DNA from: Pseudomonas pergaminensis
GTDB taxonomy: Bacteria; Pseudomonadota; Gammaproteobacteria; Pseudomonadales; Pseudomonadaceae
NCBI RefSeq assembly: GCF_024112395.2
Contig: NZ_CP078013.2
Location: 4,278,001-4,342,000, forward strand
DNA length: 64,000 nucleotides
Direction: 5' to 3'
The notes beneath the pieces are model-generated. The model was not told the origin of the DNA. It saw only the letters and a program-made list of their open reading frames with translations, and did not search any database. Below, piece by piece: positions 36,524 to 45,521 of this stretch (position 1 is the stretch's first letter; each line of letters begins with the position of its first letter). Made by a program: the position numbers and the translations under genes.

Positions 36524-37729
36524 ATGACTTCCCTCACTGATTCCCCCGTGACCGCTCAAAAAGACACCCTACCGCTGGGTGGTTTGCTGGCCTTGGCCAG
36601 TGCCGGTTTTATTACCATCCTTACCGAAGCCATGCCCGCCGGCCTGCTGCCGCAAATGGGCGAAGGCCTGGGCGTGTCGCCCGCACTGGTTGGCCAACTG
36701 GTGACGCTGTATGCCCTGGGCTCACTCGTCGCCGCCATCCCGCTGACGCTGTTGACGCGCGGCTGGCGCCGTCGGCCGTTGTTGCTGGTGGCCATTGGCG
36801 GCTTCGCCCTGGTCAACAGCGTGACCGCGCTTTCCAGCCACTATGGGCTGACCCTGGTGGCGCGCTTCTTTGCCGGCGTGTTCGCCGGGCTGCTGTGGGC
36901 ATTGCTGGCGGGGTATGCCAGCCGGATGGTCGCGCCACACCTGCAAGGTCGAGCCATTGCAGTGGCGATGCTGGGCGCCCCGCTGGCGCTGTCGTTGGGT
37001 GTGCCCGCAGGTACGTTTCTTGGCGCCGCCGTTGGCTGGCGCCTGAGCTTTGCACTCATGACCGGCCTGACGCTGTTGCTGTTGATAGGGGCGCGTCTGC
37101 AACTGCCGGATTTCGCCGGCGAACAGGCCGGAAAACGCTTGGCCCTGCATCAAGTGCTGAGCTTGCCGGGTATTCGTCCGGTGCTGTGGGTGACCTTTAC
37201 CTACGTACTGGCCCACAACATTCTCTACACCTACATCGCCCCATTGCTGGTGCCGGCGGGCATTGCCGCCGACATCGACCGCGTGCTGCTGGTATTCGGC
37301 CTCGCCGCGCTGTTGAGCATCTGGCTGGCCGGTGTGTTGATTGACCGGTGGTTGCGTGCACTGCTGTTGATCAGTTGCGCGCTGTTTGGTTTAGTCGCCT
37401 TGGCCCTGGCGTTCTGGATGAACCTGCCAGCGGTGATCTACCTCACCGTGGCGTTATGGGGCCTGGCGTTCGGCGGCCTGCCGGCCCTGCTGCAAACGGC
37501 GCTGGCCAAATCGGCCGGCGAGTCGGCGGACGCCGCGCAATCGATGCTGGTGACCGTGTGGAACCTGGGCATCGCAGGCGGCGGCCTGGTGGGCGGTGTG
37601 TTGCTCCAGGGCTGGGGCGTCGGCGCATTTGCCTGGGCGGTTGTGCTGCTGATGGTACTGGCCCTGGCCGGCGCGTTACAGGCGGCGCCCCAACAACTGG
37701 CCCGGCCACCCTTCAAGGTCAAACGTTGA
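36524..37729 (+). CDS. MFS transporter (DHA1-type efflux pump)
   Basis: 401 aa from ATG 36524 with twelve hydrophobic helices. The motif A-like loop GSLVAAIPLTLLTRGWRRRPLL follows TM2; the rest is typical of AraJ/sugar-efflux-like DHA1 proteins (EAMPAGLLPQMGEGLGVS). Substrate unknown. Divergent LysR is probably the regulator. Its last 54 bp overlap the 3' end of the convergent GNAT gene. Confidence 0.88.
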   Translation: MTSLTDSPVTAQKDTLPLGGLLALASAGFITILTEAMPAGLLPQMGEGLGVSPALVGQLVTLYALGSLVAAIPLTLLTRGWRRRPLLLVAIGGFALVNSVTALSSHYGLTLVARFFAGVFAGLLWALLAGYASRMVAPHLQGRAIAVAMLGAPLALSLGVPAGTFLGAAVGWRLSFALMTGLTLLLLIGARLQLPDFAGEQAGKRLALHQVLSLPGIRPVLWVTFTYVLAHNILYTYIAPLLVPAGIAADIDRVLLVFGLAALLSIWLAGVLIDRWLRALLLISCALFGLVALALAFWMNLPAVIYLTVALWGLAFGGLPALLQTALAKSAGESADAAQSMLVTVWNLGIAGGGLVGGVLLQGWGVGAFAWAVVLLMVLALAGALQAAPQQLARPPFKVKR

Positions 37730-38200
37730 AATACGCTGATACCCGCACGCCTCGTAAAAACGCACCAGGTCGCCCGTGCCGCCGGCGTAACAGTCCACGC
37801 GCAGGCGGTTGACCCCGGCAGCGCGGGCACGCTCATCGGCGAAAGCCAACAGCTGCCGGCCCAACCCACGCGCACGGGCATCACGTGCGGCGATCAGCAA
37901 ACGCACATAGACTTCCGGCTCAGACGCCGGCGGCACGTAAGGCATGGGCTCGCCCAGCACGAGTGCCGCCAGCACCCGTCCTTCAGGCGTTTCAACCACC
38001 CAGGCACCGGGCATGCCACACGCGTCCGTGACTTGCGCGACCCGCCGGGGCAATGCGGACCAGGGCTCGGTGCCCCATTGGGCGTGATTACCCATCCCGA
38101 CAAACCAGGCAATTACCTCGTCAAATACCTGCAGCATGGCCGGGGCATCCGCTGCGCTGGCACGACGGATCACCCAGCCTTCTTTTCCTTGAATAGACAC
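37676..38200 (-). CDS. GNAT-family N-acetyltransferase
   Basis: 174 aa. The acetyl-CoA binding motif A is represented by LLIAARDARARGLGRQLLAFADERARAAG (R/QxxGxG/A at about 113-123), followed by VNRLRVDCYAGG and VRFYEACGYQ. Substrate unknown. The C-terminal 17 codons overlap the end of the MFS gene; both reading frames look genuine up to their stops. Confidence 0.85.
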   Translation of the reverse strand: MSIQGKEGWVIRRASAADAPAMLQVFDEVIAWFVGMGNHAQWGTEPWSALPRRVAQVTDACGMPGAWVVETPEGRVLAALVLGEPMPYVPPASEPEVYVRLLIAARDARARGLGRQLLAFADERARAAGVNRLRVDCYAGGTGDLVRFYEACGYQRISTFDLEGWPGQLLGRRL

Positions 38201-38250
38201 GCTTGAGACTCCAGGGTCGGCGATAACGAATGCCCAGTCTAGCGCACATA

Positions 38251-38284
38251 AAAAAGCCCCCGGACTTTTCAGGCCGGGGGCTTT
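38251..38284 (-). terminator. Rho-independent terminator of ppiD
   Basis: AGCCCCCGG...CCGGGGGCT stem with a run of T on the minus strand immediately after the ppiD stop. The opposite strand also ends in T5, so it could act in both directions. Confidence 0.85.
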
Positions 38285-38299
38285 TTGTTCAAACCAACA

Positions 38300-40174
38300 T
38301 CAGAACTTCTTGATGTCAGCCTTGGTTTCCAGCTGCTTGCGGTAGGCCGCGAAGTCCTGCTGGCCCACGCGGGAGGCGAGGAAGCGGCGGTATTGCGCCT
38401 TTTCTTCGTCCGTTGGGGCAACGGCTTCGTTGACGCCGTTCAAGCGCACGATCACCAGGCTACCGTCAGCCAGGGTCACGGTGGTGAAGGTCGGCTTGTC
38501 CTTGGCCGCAGGCTTGGGCATGCGGAACAGGGCTTGCAGCACGGCCGGGTCGATCGCTTCCTGGCTACGGGTAGCCGCTTCAGTGACCTTCCATGCCTGG
38601 CCGTCGACCGGCTGGTTCAGCGGGGTCTTGCCATCACGCAGGCTGGCGATCAACTCGTCAGCGTGGGCCTTGGCAGCCGCGCTGGCGCGTTCCTTGGCCA
38701 TCTGGGTGCGAATCGCCGCTGCAACGCTTTCCAGCGGCAGTTGCGAAGGCTTCAGGTGCTCTTTGGCACGCAGCACGATGATGGTTTCCGGGTCCAGCTC
38801 GATGGCGGTGCTGTTGGCCCCCTCATCCAGGACTTCCGGGCTGAACGCAGCGGTGACCACGGCACGGTTGGCCGCGACACCTTCGCCACCGTCACGGCCA
38901 AATGGCGCGGAGGTGTGAACGGTCAGCTTCAGGTCGGACGCTGGCTGGGCCAGGTCGGAGGCTTCGAATGCCGCATCTTCCAATTGCTTGGTCGCTTCGA
39001 CAAAACGCTGCTCGACCTGCTGGGTCTTGAGCTCTTTGGTCAGCTTGTCTTTCAGGCTGGCAAACGTCGGCACTTGGGGTGCTTCAACGCCCAACAGCTT
39101 GATCAAGTGCCAACCGAAGGTGCTGCGCACCGGCGCCGAGACCTGGTCCTTGTTCAACGCGTACAAGGCCGCTTCGAAGTCCGGATCGTAGACGCCAGGG
39201 CCGGCGAAGCCCAGGTCGCCGCCACTGTTGGCCGAACCTGGATCCTGGGAGAACTCCTTGGCCAGGGCTTCGAACTTCTCACCTTTGGCCAGGCGTGCCT
39301 GGATTTCTTCGATCTTGGCCTTGGCTTGCGCGTCGGTGACCTTGTCGTTGACTTCAATCAGGATGTGCGCGGCACGACGCTGTTCAGCGAGGTTGGCGGT
39401 TTCTTTCTGATAGGCAGCCTGCAGCTCATCGTCCTTCACGGTAACCTGGTCGAAGAAGGAAGACTTCTTCAGTTCCAGATAGTCGATGACCACTTGATCA
39501 GGGGTCATGAACTCTTTGGCGTGCTGGTCGTAGTAAGCCTTGACCTCGTCGTCGGTAAGTTTCACCGCCGCAGGGTTGGCCTTGATGTTGACGGTGGCGA
39601 AGTCGCGAGTCTGTTTTTCCAGACGGGCGAATGCCAGCACTTCGGAATCGGTGACGAAACCGCTGCCGGCAATACCTGCGCGAACCTGGCCGATCAGCAT
39701 TTCCTGGGTCAGCATCTGCCGGAACTGCAGGCGGCTGTAGCCCAACTGACGAGTGACCTGGTCAAAACGGTCGGCGTTGAACTTGCCGTCCACCTGGAAT
39801 TCCGGCGTCTGCAGGATCACTTGGTCCAGCGCGGCTTCAGAGAAGCCAAACTTGGAATCGGCGGCGCCTTGCAGCAGCAGCTTGCGATCGATCAGGCCCT
39901 TGAGGGCCGCTTCGCGCAGCAGTTTTTCGTCCAGCAGGGAAGCATCGAAATCCTTGCCCAGCTGTTGCATCAGCTGGCGACGTTGCATGTCGACGGCCTG
40001 GCTCAATTCGGTCTGGGTGATTTCTTCACCGTTGACCTTGGCCACGTCCTGCTTACTGTTACCCGAAGCCTGGAAAATGGCTTCGATACCGGTGAACGCC
40101 ATCAATGCGACGATGATCCCGATAATGGTCTTGGCAATCCAGCCTTGTGAATTGTCCCTGATATTTTGCAGCAT
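38300..40174 (-). CDS. ppiD: Periplasmic peptidyl-prolyl isomerase/chaperone PpiD
   Basis: 624-aa inner-membrane-anchored SurA-like foldase. One N-terminal transmembrane segment (about 12-32, IAKTIIGIIVALMAFTGIEA), a SurA-N chaperone region (about 36-180), a parvulin domain (about 262-360, with RRAAHILIEV, GGDLGFAGPG and FGWHLIKLL) and a helical C-terminus. It assists outer-membrane and secreted protein folding at the SecYEG exit. Last gene of the lon-hupB-ppiD order, separated from hupB by a structured RNA region. Confidence 0.93.
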   Translation of the reverse strand: MLQNIRDNSQGWIAKTIIGIIVALMAFTGIEAIFQASGNSKQDVAKVNGEEITQTELSQAVDMQRRQLMQQLGKDFDASLLDEKLLREAALKGLIDRKLLLQGAADSKFGFSEAALDQVILQTPEFQVDGKFNADRFDQVTRQLGYSRLQFRQMLTQEMLIGQVRAGIAGSGFVTDSEVLAFARLEKQTRDFATVNIKANPAAVKLTDDEVKAYYDQHAKEFMTPDQVVIDYLELKKSSFFDQVTVKDDELQAAYQKETANLAEQRRAAHILIEVNDKVTDAQAKAKIEEIQARLAKGEKFEALAKEFSQDPGSANSGGDLGFAGPGVYDPDFEAALYALNKDQVSAPVRSTFGWHLIKLLGVEAPQVPTFASLKDKLTKELKTQQVEQRFVEATKQLEDAAFEASDLAQPASDLKLTVHTSAPFGRDGGEGVAANRAVVTAAFSPEVLDEGANSTAIELDPETIIVLRAKEHLKPSQLPLESVAAAIRTQMAKERASAAAKAHADELIASLRDGKTPLNQPVDGQAWKVTEAATRSQEAIDPAVLQALFRMPKPAAKDKPTFTTVTLADGSLVIVRLNGVNEAVAPTDEEKAQYRRFLASRVGQQDFAAYRKQLETKADIKKF

Positions 40175-40242
40175 GCGTCCCCCAGAAACGGTTGAACTTC
40201 AAAAATAGGCAACCGTGGAGCGTGGGTAGAGTCCGGATAGAA

Positions 40243-40270
40243 GAAAGGCGCATCCGAGGATGCGCCTTCT
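40243..40270 (-). terminator. Hairpin downstream of the tRNA-like element
   Basis: GGCGCATCC paired with GGATGCGCC, followed on the minus strand by TTTCTTC. It lies between the tRNA-like sequence and ppiD, so it may end hupB/tRNA-like transcripts or attenuate ppiD. Confidence 0.6.
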
Positions 40271-40276
40271 CGTAAC

Positions 40277-40352
40277 TGGCGGAGCGGACGGGGGTTTGAA
40301 CCCACACCCCCGGCGTGGCGACCCGATGGATACGTGGGTCAGCTGCCGCTCC
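40277..40352 (-). ncRNA. tRNA-like structured RNA element between hupB and ppiD
   Basis: A 76-nt stretch has tRNA-like ends: 5' GGAGCGG and 3' CCGCTCC pair over 7 bp, followed by G and CCA. A TTCAAAC sequence lies in the T-loop position (GGGTTCAAACCCCC). It is not a normal tRNA: I find no D arm or anticodon stem, the central part instead pairs GACCC with GGGTC around an 11-nt loop, and the T stem pairs only by shifting to GGGGG/CCCCC. A hairpin GGTCGAAC-GCAG-GTTCGACC precedes it (40360-40379) and a terminator-like hairpin follows. It may be a processed sRNA, a pseudo-tRNA or mRNA 3' structure of hupB. Confidence 0.5.
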
Positions 40353-40359
40353 GCTGCCA

Positions 40360-40379
40360 GGTCGAACCTGCGTTCGACC
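40360..40379 (-). other. Hairpin upstream of the tRNA-like element
   Basis: GGTCGAAC-GCAG-GTTCGACC: eight perfect base pairs around a four-base loop, 26 bp after the hupB stop. Not followed by a T tract, so a structural rather than terminating hairpin. Confidence 0.55.
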
Positions 40380-40405
40380 CGGGTAGGCAAAGGCTAGATC
40401 GAAGC

Positions 40406-40678
40406 TTAGTTAACGGCTTCTTTCAGGGCTTTACCGGCTTTGAAACCTGGTTTCTTGGCAGCAGCGATTTGCAGTGCTTTGCCAGTCTGTGGGTTGCGGC
40501 CAGTGCGAGCTGGGCGGTCAGTCACAGAGAAAGTACCGAAGCCTACCAGTACCACGGAGTCGCCGGCCTTCAGAGCGCCAGTGACGGATTCGATTACTGC
40601 ATCCAGCGCACGGCCAGCAGCAGCTTTCGGGATATCAGCGGATGCAGCGATAGCATCAATCAGTTCCGACTTGTTCAC
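40406..40678 (-). CDS. hupB: DNA-binding protein HU-beta
   Basis: 90-aa nucleoid protein. The GTG start (40678) gives the canonical N-terminus (M)[10 protein letters not shown], preceded by AAGGGGA; the frame to 40762 is a spurious extension. The HU signature [21 protein letters not shown] is followed by the C-terminal [14 protein letters not shown]-beta bends DNA non-specifically as a homo- or heterodimer. It lies 148 bp downstream of lon, as in other gamma-proteobacteria. Confidence 0.95.
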   Translation of the reverse strand: MNKSELIDAIAASADIPKAAAGRALDAVIESVTGALKAGDSVVLVGFGTFSVTDRPARTGRNPQTGKALQIAAAKKPGFKAGKALKEAVN

Positions 40679-40826
40679 TCTAAGTCCCCTTATATATCTA
40701 TTGAGTATGATTCTAAGTTTTTTGGTGAAAGCAAAAACCAGTGCTGAATGGCCTACAGACACTTAAGAGCCGCTTTATAACAAGGGCTCTAAAAAGCTGT
40801 CAAGGAAGCCACCAGGCTTTAACGCA

Positions 40827-43223
40827 TTAATGCGTGCTAATTCTTTCCTTGGAATCAGACTCGCGTTTTTCGTCCTTTGCAACTATCTCCGGAGCCACAT
40901 CCGGCAAGGGCTCCGGCGCGTATTGCAGCGCAATTTGCAGGACCTCGTCAATCCATTTAACCGGTTTAATCTGAAGATCTTGCTTGATATTGTCCGGAAT
41001 TTCCTTCAAGTCGCGAACATTCTCTTCAGGAATGATCACGGTCTTGATACCACCGCGGTGTGCAGCAAGCAATTTCTCTTTCAGGCCACCGATAGCCAAT
41101 ACCTGGCCACGCAGGGTAATTTCCCCGGTCATGGCAACATCGGCGCGCACCGGAATGCCGGTCAATGCCGACACCAGGGCCGTGCACATGCCTACGCCAG
41201 CGCTAGGGCCGTCTTTCGGGGTCGCCCCTTCCGGCATGTGGATGTGAGTGTCGTGCTTCTCGTGGAAGTCCAGGGGGATCCCCAGGCTCCGGGCGCGGCT
41301 GCGCACCACGGTCTGCGCGGCCGTGATGGATTCGACCATCACGTCACCGAGGGAACCGGTCTTGATCAGCTGGCCCTTGCCCGGGATCACCGCGGCTTCG
41401 ATGGTCAGCAACTCGCCGCCCACCTGGGTCCACGCCAGGCCAGTCACCTGACCGACCTGATCCTGCTGCTCGGCCAGGCCATAGCGGAATTTCCGCACGC
41501 CCAGGAAGTGCTCAAGGGAGTCGGCCGTGACCTTCACCGAGAAGCGTTTTTCCAGTGCATGTTCCTTGACCGCTTTGCGGCAGATCTTCGCGATCTGGCG
41601 CTCCAGGCCCCGTACACCGGCCTCGCGGGTGTAGTAGCGCACGATGTCGCGGATCGCCTCGACCTCGAACTCGATCTCACCTTTCTTCAAGCCATTGGCC
41701 GAAGTCTGCTTGGGCGCAAGGTATTTGACGGCGATGTTGATCTTCTCGTCTTCGGTGTAACCCGGCAGACGAATCACCTCCATCCGGTCCAGCAGGGCTG
41801 GCGGAATGTTCATGGAGTTGGAGGTGCACAGGAACATTACGTCGGACAGGTCGTAGTCGACCTCCAGGTAATGGTCGTTGAAATTGTGGTTCTGCTCGGG
41901 GTCGAGCACTTCCAGCAAGGCAGAGGCCGGATCGCCACGCATGTCGCTGCCCATTTTGTCGATTTCATCAAGCAGGAACAGCGGGTTGCGCACGCCCACT
42001 TTTGTCATCTTTTGAATCAATCTTCCTGGCATCGAACCGATGTAAGTTCGGCGATGACCACGGATTTCCGCTTCATCGCGCACACCACCGAGGGCCATGC
42101 GCACGAATTTACGGTTGGTGGCGTTGGCAATCGACTCGGCCAGGGAGGTTTTACCTACACCAGGCGGGCCGACCAGGCACAACACCGGACCACGAATCTT
42201 TTTCACGCGCTTTTGCACGGCGAGGTATTCGAGGATGCGTTCTTTGACTTCTTCCAGGCCGTAGTGGTCAGCGTCGAGGATGTCTTCAGCGCGCGCCAGG
42301 TCCAGGCGTACCTTGGTCTGGGCCTTCCACGGCACCTGCACCAGCCAGTCGATGTAGGAACGCACCACGGTGGCTTCGGCCGACATCGGCGACATTTGCT
42401 TGAGCTTGTTCAGCTCGGCGGTGGCCTTGGTCAGTGCGTCTTTCGGCAGGCCGGCGGCATCGATGCGCTTTTTCAGCTCTTCGATTTCGTTGTGGCCTTC
42501 CTCGCTGTCGCCGAGCTCCTTCTGAATGGCCTTCATCTGCTCATTCAGGTAGTACTCGCGCTGGCTGCGCTCCATTTGTTTCTTCACGCGACCACGGATG
42601 CGCTTCTCGACCTGCAGCAGGTCGATTTCAGCGTCCAGCAGCGCCAGCACATGTTCAACACGGGCCGACAGGTCGATGATTTCGAGGATGTCTTGCTTCT
42701 GCTCGATTTTCAGCGCCATGTGCGCGGCCATGGTGTCGACCAGGCGACTTGGCTCATCGATGCTGTTAAGGGAGGAAAGGACTTCAGCCGGGACTTTCTT
42801 GCCCAGCTGCACATACTGCTCAAATTGCGAGAGCAGGCTGCGTACAAATACTTCGGACTCGCGCTCCGGAGCCTCGACTTCGTCGATCAGCGCCACTTCA
42901 GCGCGCAGGTGGCCATCCACCTCCATGAAGCGTTCGACCGCGCCGCGCTGTTCACCTTCCACCAGCACCTTGACGGTGCCATCGGGCAGCTTGAGCAATT
43001 GCAGCACGGTAGCAATGGTACCGACGCGATACAGGGCGTCTTCGCCTGGATCATCATCAGCAGGATTTTTCTGGGCCAACAGCAGGATCTGCTTGTCGCC
43101 CGTCATCGCGGCCTCGAGGGCTTCGATAGACTTCTCGCGCCCCACGAACAGCGGGATAACCATGTGCGGATAGACGACGACATCACGCAACGGCAGGAGA
43201 GGCAATTCGATGGTTGTCTTCAT
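40827..43223 (-). CDS. lon: ATP-dependent protease Lon
   Basis: 798-aa cytoplasmic AAA+ protease. N-terminal LAN domain (about 1-200: LPLLPLRDVVVYPHMVIPLFVGREKS), coiled-coil linker, AAA+ module with Walker A GPPGVGKT, and the proteolytic domain with the Ser-Lys dyad (S674 in DGPSAG, K717 in LKEKLL). The C-terminus is a short charged tail. It starts at MKTTIELPLL (43223), with GAGGCGAAATC upstream. A heat-shock promoter candidate lies at 43265-43293. Confidence 0.96.
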   Translation of the reverse strand: MKTTIELPLLPLRDVVVYPHMVIPLFVGREKSIEALEAAMTGDKQILLLAQKNPADDDPGEDALYRVGTIATVLQLLKLPDGTVKVLVEGEQRGAVERFMEVDGHLRAEVALIDEVEAPERESEVFVRSLLSQFEQYVQLGKKVPAEVLSSLNSIDEPSRLVDTMAAHMALKIEQKQDILEIIDLSARVEHVLALLDAEIDLLQVEKRIRGRVKKQMERSQREYYLNEQMKAIQKELGDSEEGHNEIEELKKRIDAAGLPKDALTKATAELNKLKQMSPMSAEATVVRSYIDWLVQVPWKAQTKVRLDLARAEDILDADHYGLEEVKERILEYLAVQKRVKKIRGPVLCLVGPPGVGKTSLAESIANATNRKFVRMALGGVRDEAEIRGHRRTYIGSMPGRLIQKMTKVGVRNPLFLLDEIDKMGSDMRGDPASALLEVLDPEQNHNFNDHYLEVDYDLSDVMFLCTSNSMNIPPALLDRMEVIRLPGYTEDEKINIAVKYLAPKQTSANGLKKGEIEFEVEAIRDIVRYYTREAGVRGLERQIAKICRKAVKEHALEKRFSVKVTADSLEHFLGVRKFRYGLAEQQDQVGQVTGLAWTQVGGELLTIEAAVIPGKGQLIKTGSLGDVMVESITAAQTVVRSRARSLGIPLDFHEKHDTHIHMPEGATPKDGPSAGVGMCTALVSALTGIPVRADVAMTGEITLRGQVLAIGGLKEKLLAAHRGGIKTVIIPEENVRDLKEIPDNIKQDLQIKPVKWIDEVLQIALQYAPEPLPDVAPEIVAKDEKRESDSKERISTH

Positions 43224-43264
43224 GATTTCGCCTCTATGACAGTTGAAAAGTAAGCTTGAAACCA

Positions 43265-43293
43265 AGATGGGGGCTGCATGCAAAAAAAACAAG
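43265..43293 (-). promoter_or_regulatory. Sigma-32 heat-shock promoter of lon
   Basis: On the minus strand: CTTGTTT (43293-43287), 14 bases, CCCCATCT (43272-43265). The sigma-32 consensus is CTTGAAA-N13/14-CCCCATNT, so the -10 is perfect. It lies about 40 bp upstream of the lon ATG. Confidence 0.75.
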
Positions 43294-43347
43294 CTTATTG
43301 CCAGCAGTTAAACGCAGTAAACGCTCTGGCGTAAAAAACGCCGTAAA

Positions 43348-43377
43348 AACAAAGGGGCCCCTGGAGGCCCCTTTGTT
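43348..43377 (-). terminator. Terminator between clpX and lon
   Basis: AACAAAGGGGCC and its exact inverse around a six-base loop, followed on the minus strand by a T-rich stretch. It separates clpX from the lon promoter. Confidence 0.8.
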
Positions 43378-43398
43378 CATACCGACACTGCGAAACGC

Positions 43399-44682
43399 TT
43401 ACGCGTCTGGCGCAGCCTTGGCAGCCGGCTCACTGTTTTCGTAGATATACAGTGGCTTGGACTTACCTTCTATAACGCTTTCGTCGATCACCACTTTACT
43501 CACCTCGGACTGCGAGGGGATCTCGTACATGGTGTCGAGCAGCACGCCTTCAAGAATCGAACGCAGGCCACGTGCACCGGTCTTGCGCTCCAGTGCCCGC
43601 TTGGCCACTGATTTGAGTGCGTCGGTACGGAACTCGAGGTCTACACCTTCCATCTCGAACAACTTGGCGTATTGCTTGGTCAGGGCGTTTTTCGGCTCGG
43701 TGAGGATCTGGATCAGAGCCGCCTCATCCAATTCGTCCAACGTCGCGAGGACCGGCAGACGGCCAACGAATTCCGGGATCAGACCGAACTTGACCAGATC
43801 GTCAGGCTCGACTTCACGCAGGGACTCGCCCACCTTCTTGCCTTCTTCCTTGCTGCGCACTTCTGCACTGAAACCAATGCCACCACGGGTGGAACGCTGC
43901 TGGATCACTTTTTCCAGACCAGAGAACGCACCGCCACAGATGAACAGGATGTTGCGTGTATCAACCTGAAGGAATTCCTGCTGTGGGTGCTTGCGGCCGC
44001 CTTGTGGCGGTACGGAAGCAACCGTGCCTTCGATCAGTTTCAACAGGGCCTGCTGCACACCTTCACCGGAAACGTCCCGAGTGATCGACGGGTTGTCCGA
44101 CTTGCGCGAGATCTTGTCGATCTCGTCGATGTAGACAATACCCATCTGGGCTTTCTCTACGTCGTAGTCGCACTTCTGCAGCAGTTTCTGAATGATGTTC
44201 TCGACGTCTTCACCCACGTAGCCAGCCTCGGTGAGGGTGGTGGCGTCGGCGATGGTGAACGGAACGTTCAGTAGGCGAGCGAGGGTTTCTGCAAGCAGGG
44301 TTTTACCCGAACCTGTAGGACCGATCAGCAAGATGTTGCTCTTGCCGAGTTCAACTTCGTCGCCTTTCTTGTCACGCTGGTTCAAGCGCTTGTAGTGGTT
44401 GTACACCGCTACGGCCAGAACCTTCTTTGCACGCTCTTGACCAATCACATACTGATCAAGGATGCCGCTGATTTCTTTAGGCGAAGGCAATTTATGCGCA
44501 CTGCTTTCGGCCTGGGCTTCCTGCACCTCCTCGCGGATGATGTCATTGCACAGGTCGACGCATTCGTCGCAGATAAACACCGAGGGGCCGGCAATCAATT
44601 TGCGTACTTCATGCTGGCTTTTGCCACAGAAGGAGCAATAGAGCAGCTTGCCGTTGTCCTCGCCGTTGCGGGTGTCAGTCAT
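43399..44682 (-). CDS. clpX: ClpX, ATPase subunit of the ClpXP protease
   Basis: 427-aa AAA+ unfoldase. Zinc-binding domain cysteines C16, C19, C38 and C41 (CSFC ... CDEC); Walker A GPTGSGKT (121-128); Walker [11 protein letters not shown]; pore loop GYVGEDVEN. The start [11 protein letters not shown] at 44682 matches ClpX. It hands ssrA-tagged and specific substrates to ClpP, encoded 112 bp upstream. Confidence 0.96.
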   Translation of the reverse strand: MTDTRNGEDNGKLLYCSFCGKSQHEVRKLIAGPSVFICDECVDLCNDIIREEVQEAQAESSAHKLPSPKEISGILDQYVIGQERAKKVLAVAVYNHYKRLNQRDKKGDEVELGKSNILLIGPTGSGKTLLAETLARLLNVPFTIADATTLTEAGYVGEDVENIIQKLLQKCDYDVEKAQMGIVYIDEIDKISRKSDNPSITRDVSGEGVQQALLKLIEGTVASVPPQGGRKHPQQEFLQVDTRNILFICGGAFSGLEKVIQQRSTRGGIGFSAEVRSKEEGKKVGESLREVEPDDLVKFGLIPEFVGRLPVLATLDELDEAALIQILTEPKNALTKQYAKLFEMEGVDLEFRTDALKSVAKRALERKTGARGLRSILEGVLLDTMYEIPSQSEVSKVVIDESVIEGKSKPLYIYENSEPAAKAAPDA

Positions 44683-44730
44683 TCGTTCGATCCAAATCCG
44701 ATAGGCTTGCAACACAAGATGAAGGCTTAT

Positions 44731-44750
44731 GCGGGCTTTTTCAAGCCCGC
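44731..44750 (-). terminator. Intercistronic hairpin between clpP and clpX
   Basis: GCGGGCTT-4-AAGCCCGC. The minus strand lacks a long T tract after it, so it may attenuate or shield the mRNA instead of ending it. Confidence 0.5.
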
Positions 44751-44793
44751 CAGTGGTCGGCATGCCGACCAGCCCTATTTTGAGCAGCTTATA

Positions 44794-45429
44794 TTAAGCG
44801 GGGCGCTGACTGATCACTGCGTCGATCAGCCCATATTCCTTGGCCGCTTCGGCACTCATGAAGTTGTCGCGATTGGTATCGCGCTCGATTTCTTCCAGGG
44901 TACGCCCGCTGTGCTTGGCCATCAGCGTGTTGAGACGCTCACGAATGAACAGGATTTCCTTGGCGTGGATTTCGATATCCGAAGCCTGGCCCTGGAAACC
45001 GCCCAATGGCTGGTGAATCATCACGCGCGAGTTCGGCAGGCAGAAACGCTTGCCTTCCGCACCTGCGGTCAGCAGGAACGCGCCCATGCTGCAGGCTTGG
45101 CCGATGCAGGTGGTCGATACGTTCGGCTTGATGAACTGCATGGTGTCGTAGATCGACATGCCTGCAGTGACCGAACCGCCTGGGGAGTTGATGTAGAGAT
45201 GGATGTCCTTGTCCGGGTTTTCCGCTTCAAGGAACAGCAGCTGCGCACAGATCAGGTTGGCCATGTAGTCCTCTACGGGGCCCACCAGAAAGATCACTCG
45301 CTCCTTGAGCAGGCGCGAGTAGATGTCGTAGGCGCGTTCGCCACGAGCGGACTGCTCGACAACCATCGGGACCAGGCCGCCAGCGGCCTGGATATCAGAG
45401 TTCTGCTGAATATAGGAATTACGGAACAT
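44794..45429 (-). CDS. clpP: ClpP protease, catalytic subunit
   Basis: 211-aa serine peptidase forming a tetradecameric barrel. Catalytic triad S114 (GQACSMGA), H139 (MIHQPLGG), D188 (in DTNRDNFMS). [12 protein letters not shown] forms the oxyanion region. Operon order tig-clpP-clpX is conserved. A 27-bp hairpin precedes it. Confidence 0.96.
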   Translation of the reverse strand: MFRNSYIQQNSDIQAAGGLVPMVVEQSARGERAYDIYSRLLKERVIFLVGPVEDYMANLICAQLLFLEAENPDKDIHLYINSPGGSVTAGMSIYDTMQFIKPNVSTTCIGQACSMGAFLLTAGAEGKRFCLPNSRVMIHQPLGGFQGQASDIEIHAKEILFIRERLNTLMAKHSGRTLEEIERDTNRDNFMSAEAAKEYGLIDAVISQRPA

Positions 45430-45468
45430 GCTCTGCAGTTACTCCCAAATAGTCATGTCTTGAAAACG

Positions 45469-45495
45469 CATAAGCCAGCGCGAGGCTGGCTTATG
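45469..45495 (-). terminator. Intercistronic hairpin between tig and clpP
   Basis: CATAAGCCAGC and its exact inverse (11 bp) around GCGAG. On the minus strand it is followed by GCGTTTTC, a weak T tract, so it is a terminator/attenuator between the two genes. Confidence 0.6.
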
Positions 45496-45521
45496 GTTGA
45501 ATTTTCCAACGAGTTGGACAA

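Noticed and set aside
38285..40150. 621-codon plus-strand ORF opposite ppiD
   Set aside because: Begins in the ppiD terminator, no ribosome binding site, shadow composition.
40277..40352. Ordinary tRNA gene
   Set aside because: Acceptor stem and CCA are present but no D or anticodon stem can be formed, so it is listed only as tRNA-like.
40830..43253. 807-codon plus-strand ORF opposite lon
   Set aside because: Antisense shadow; lon has all family motifs.
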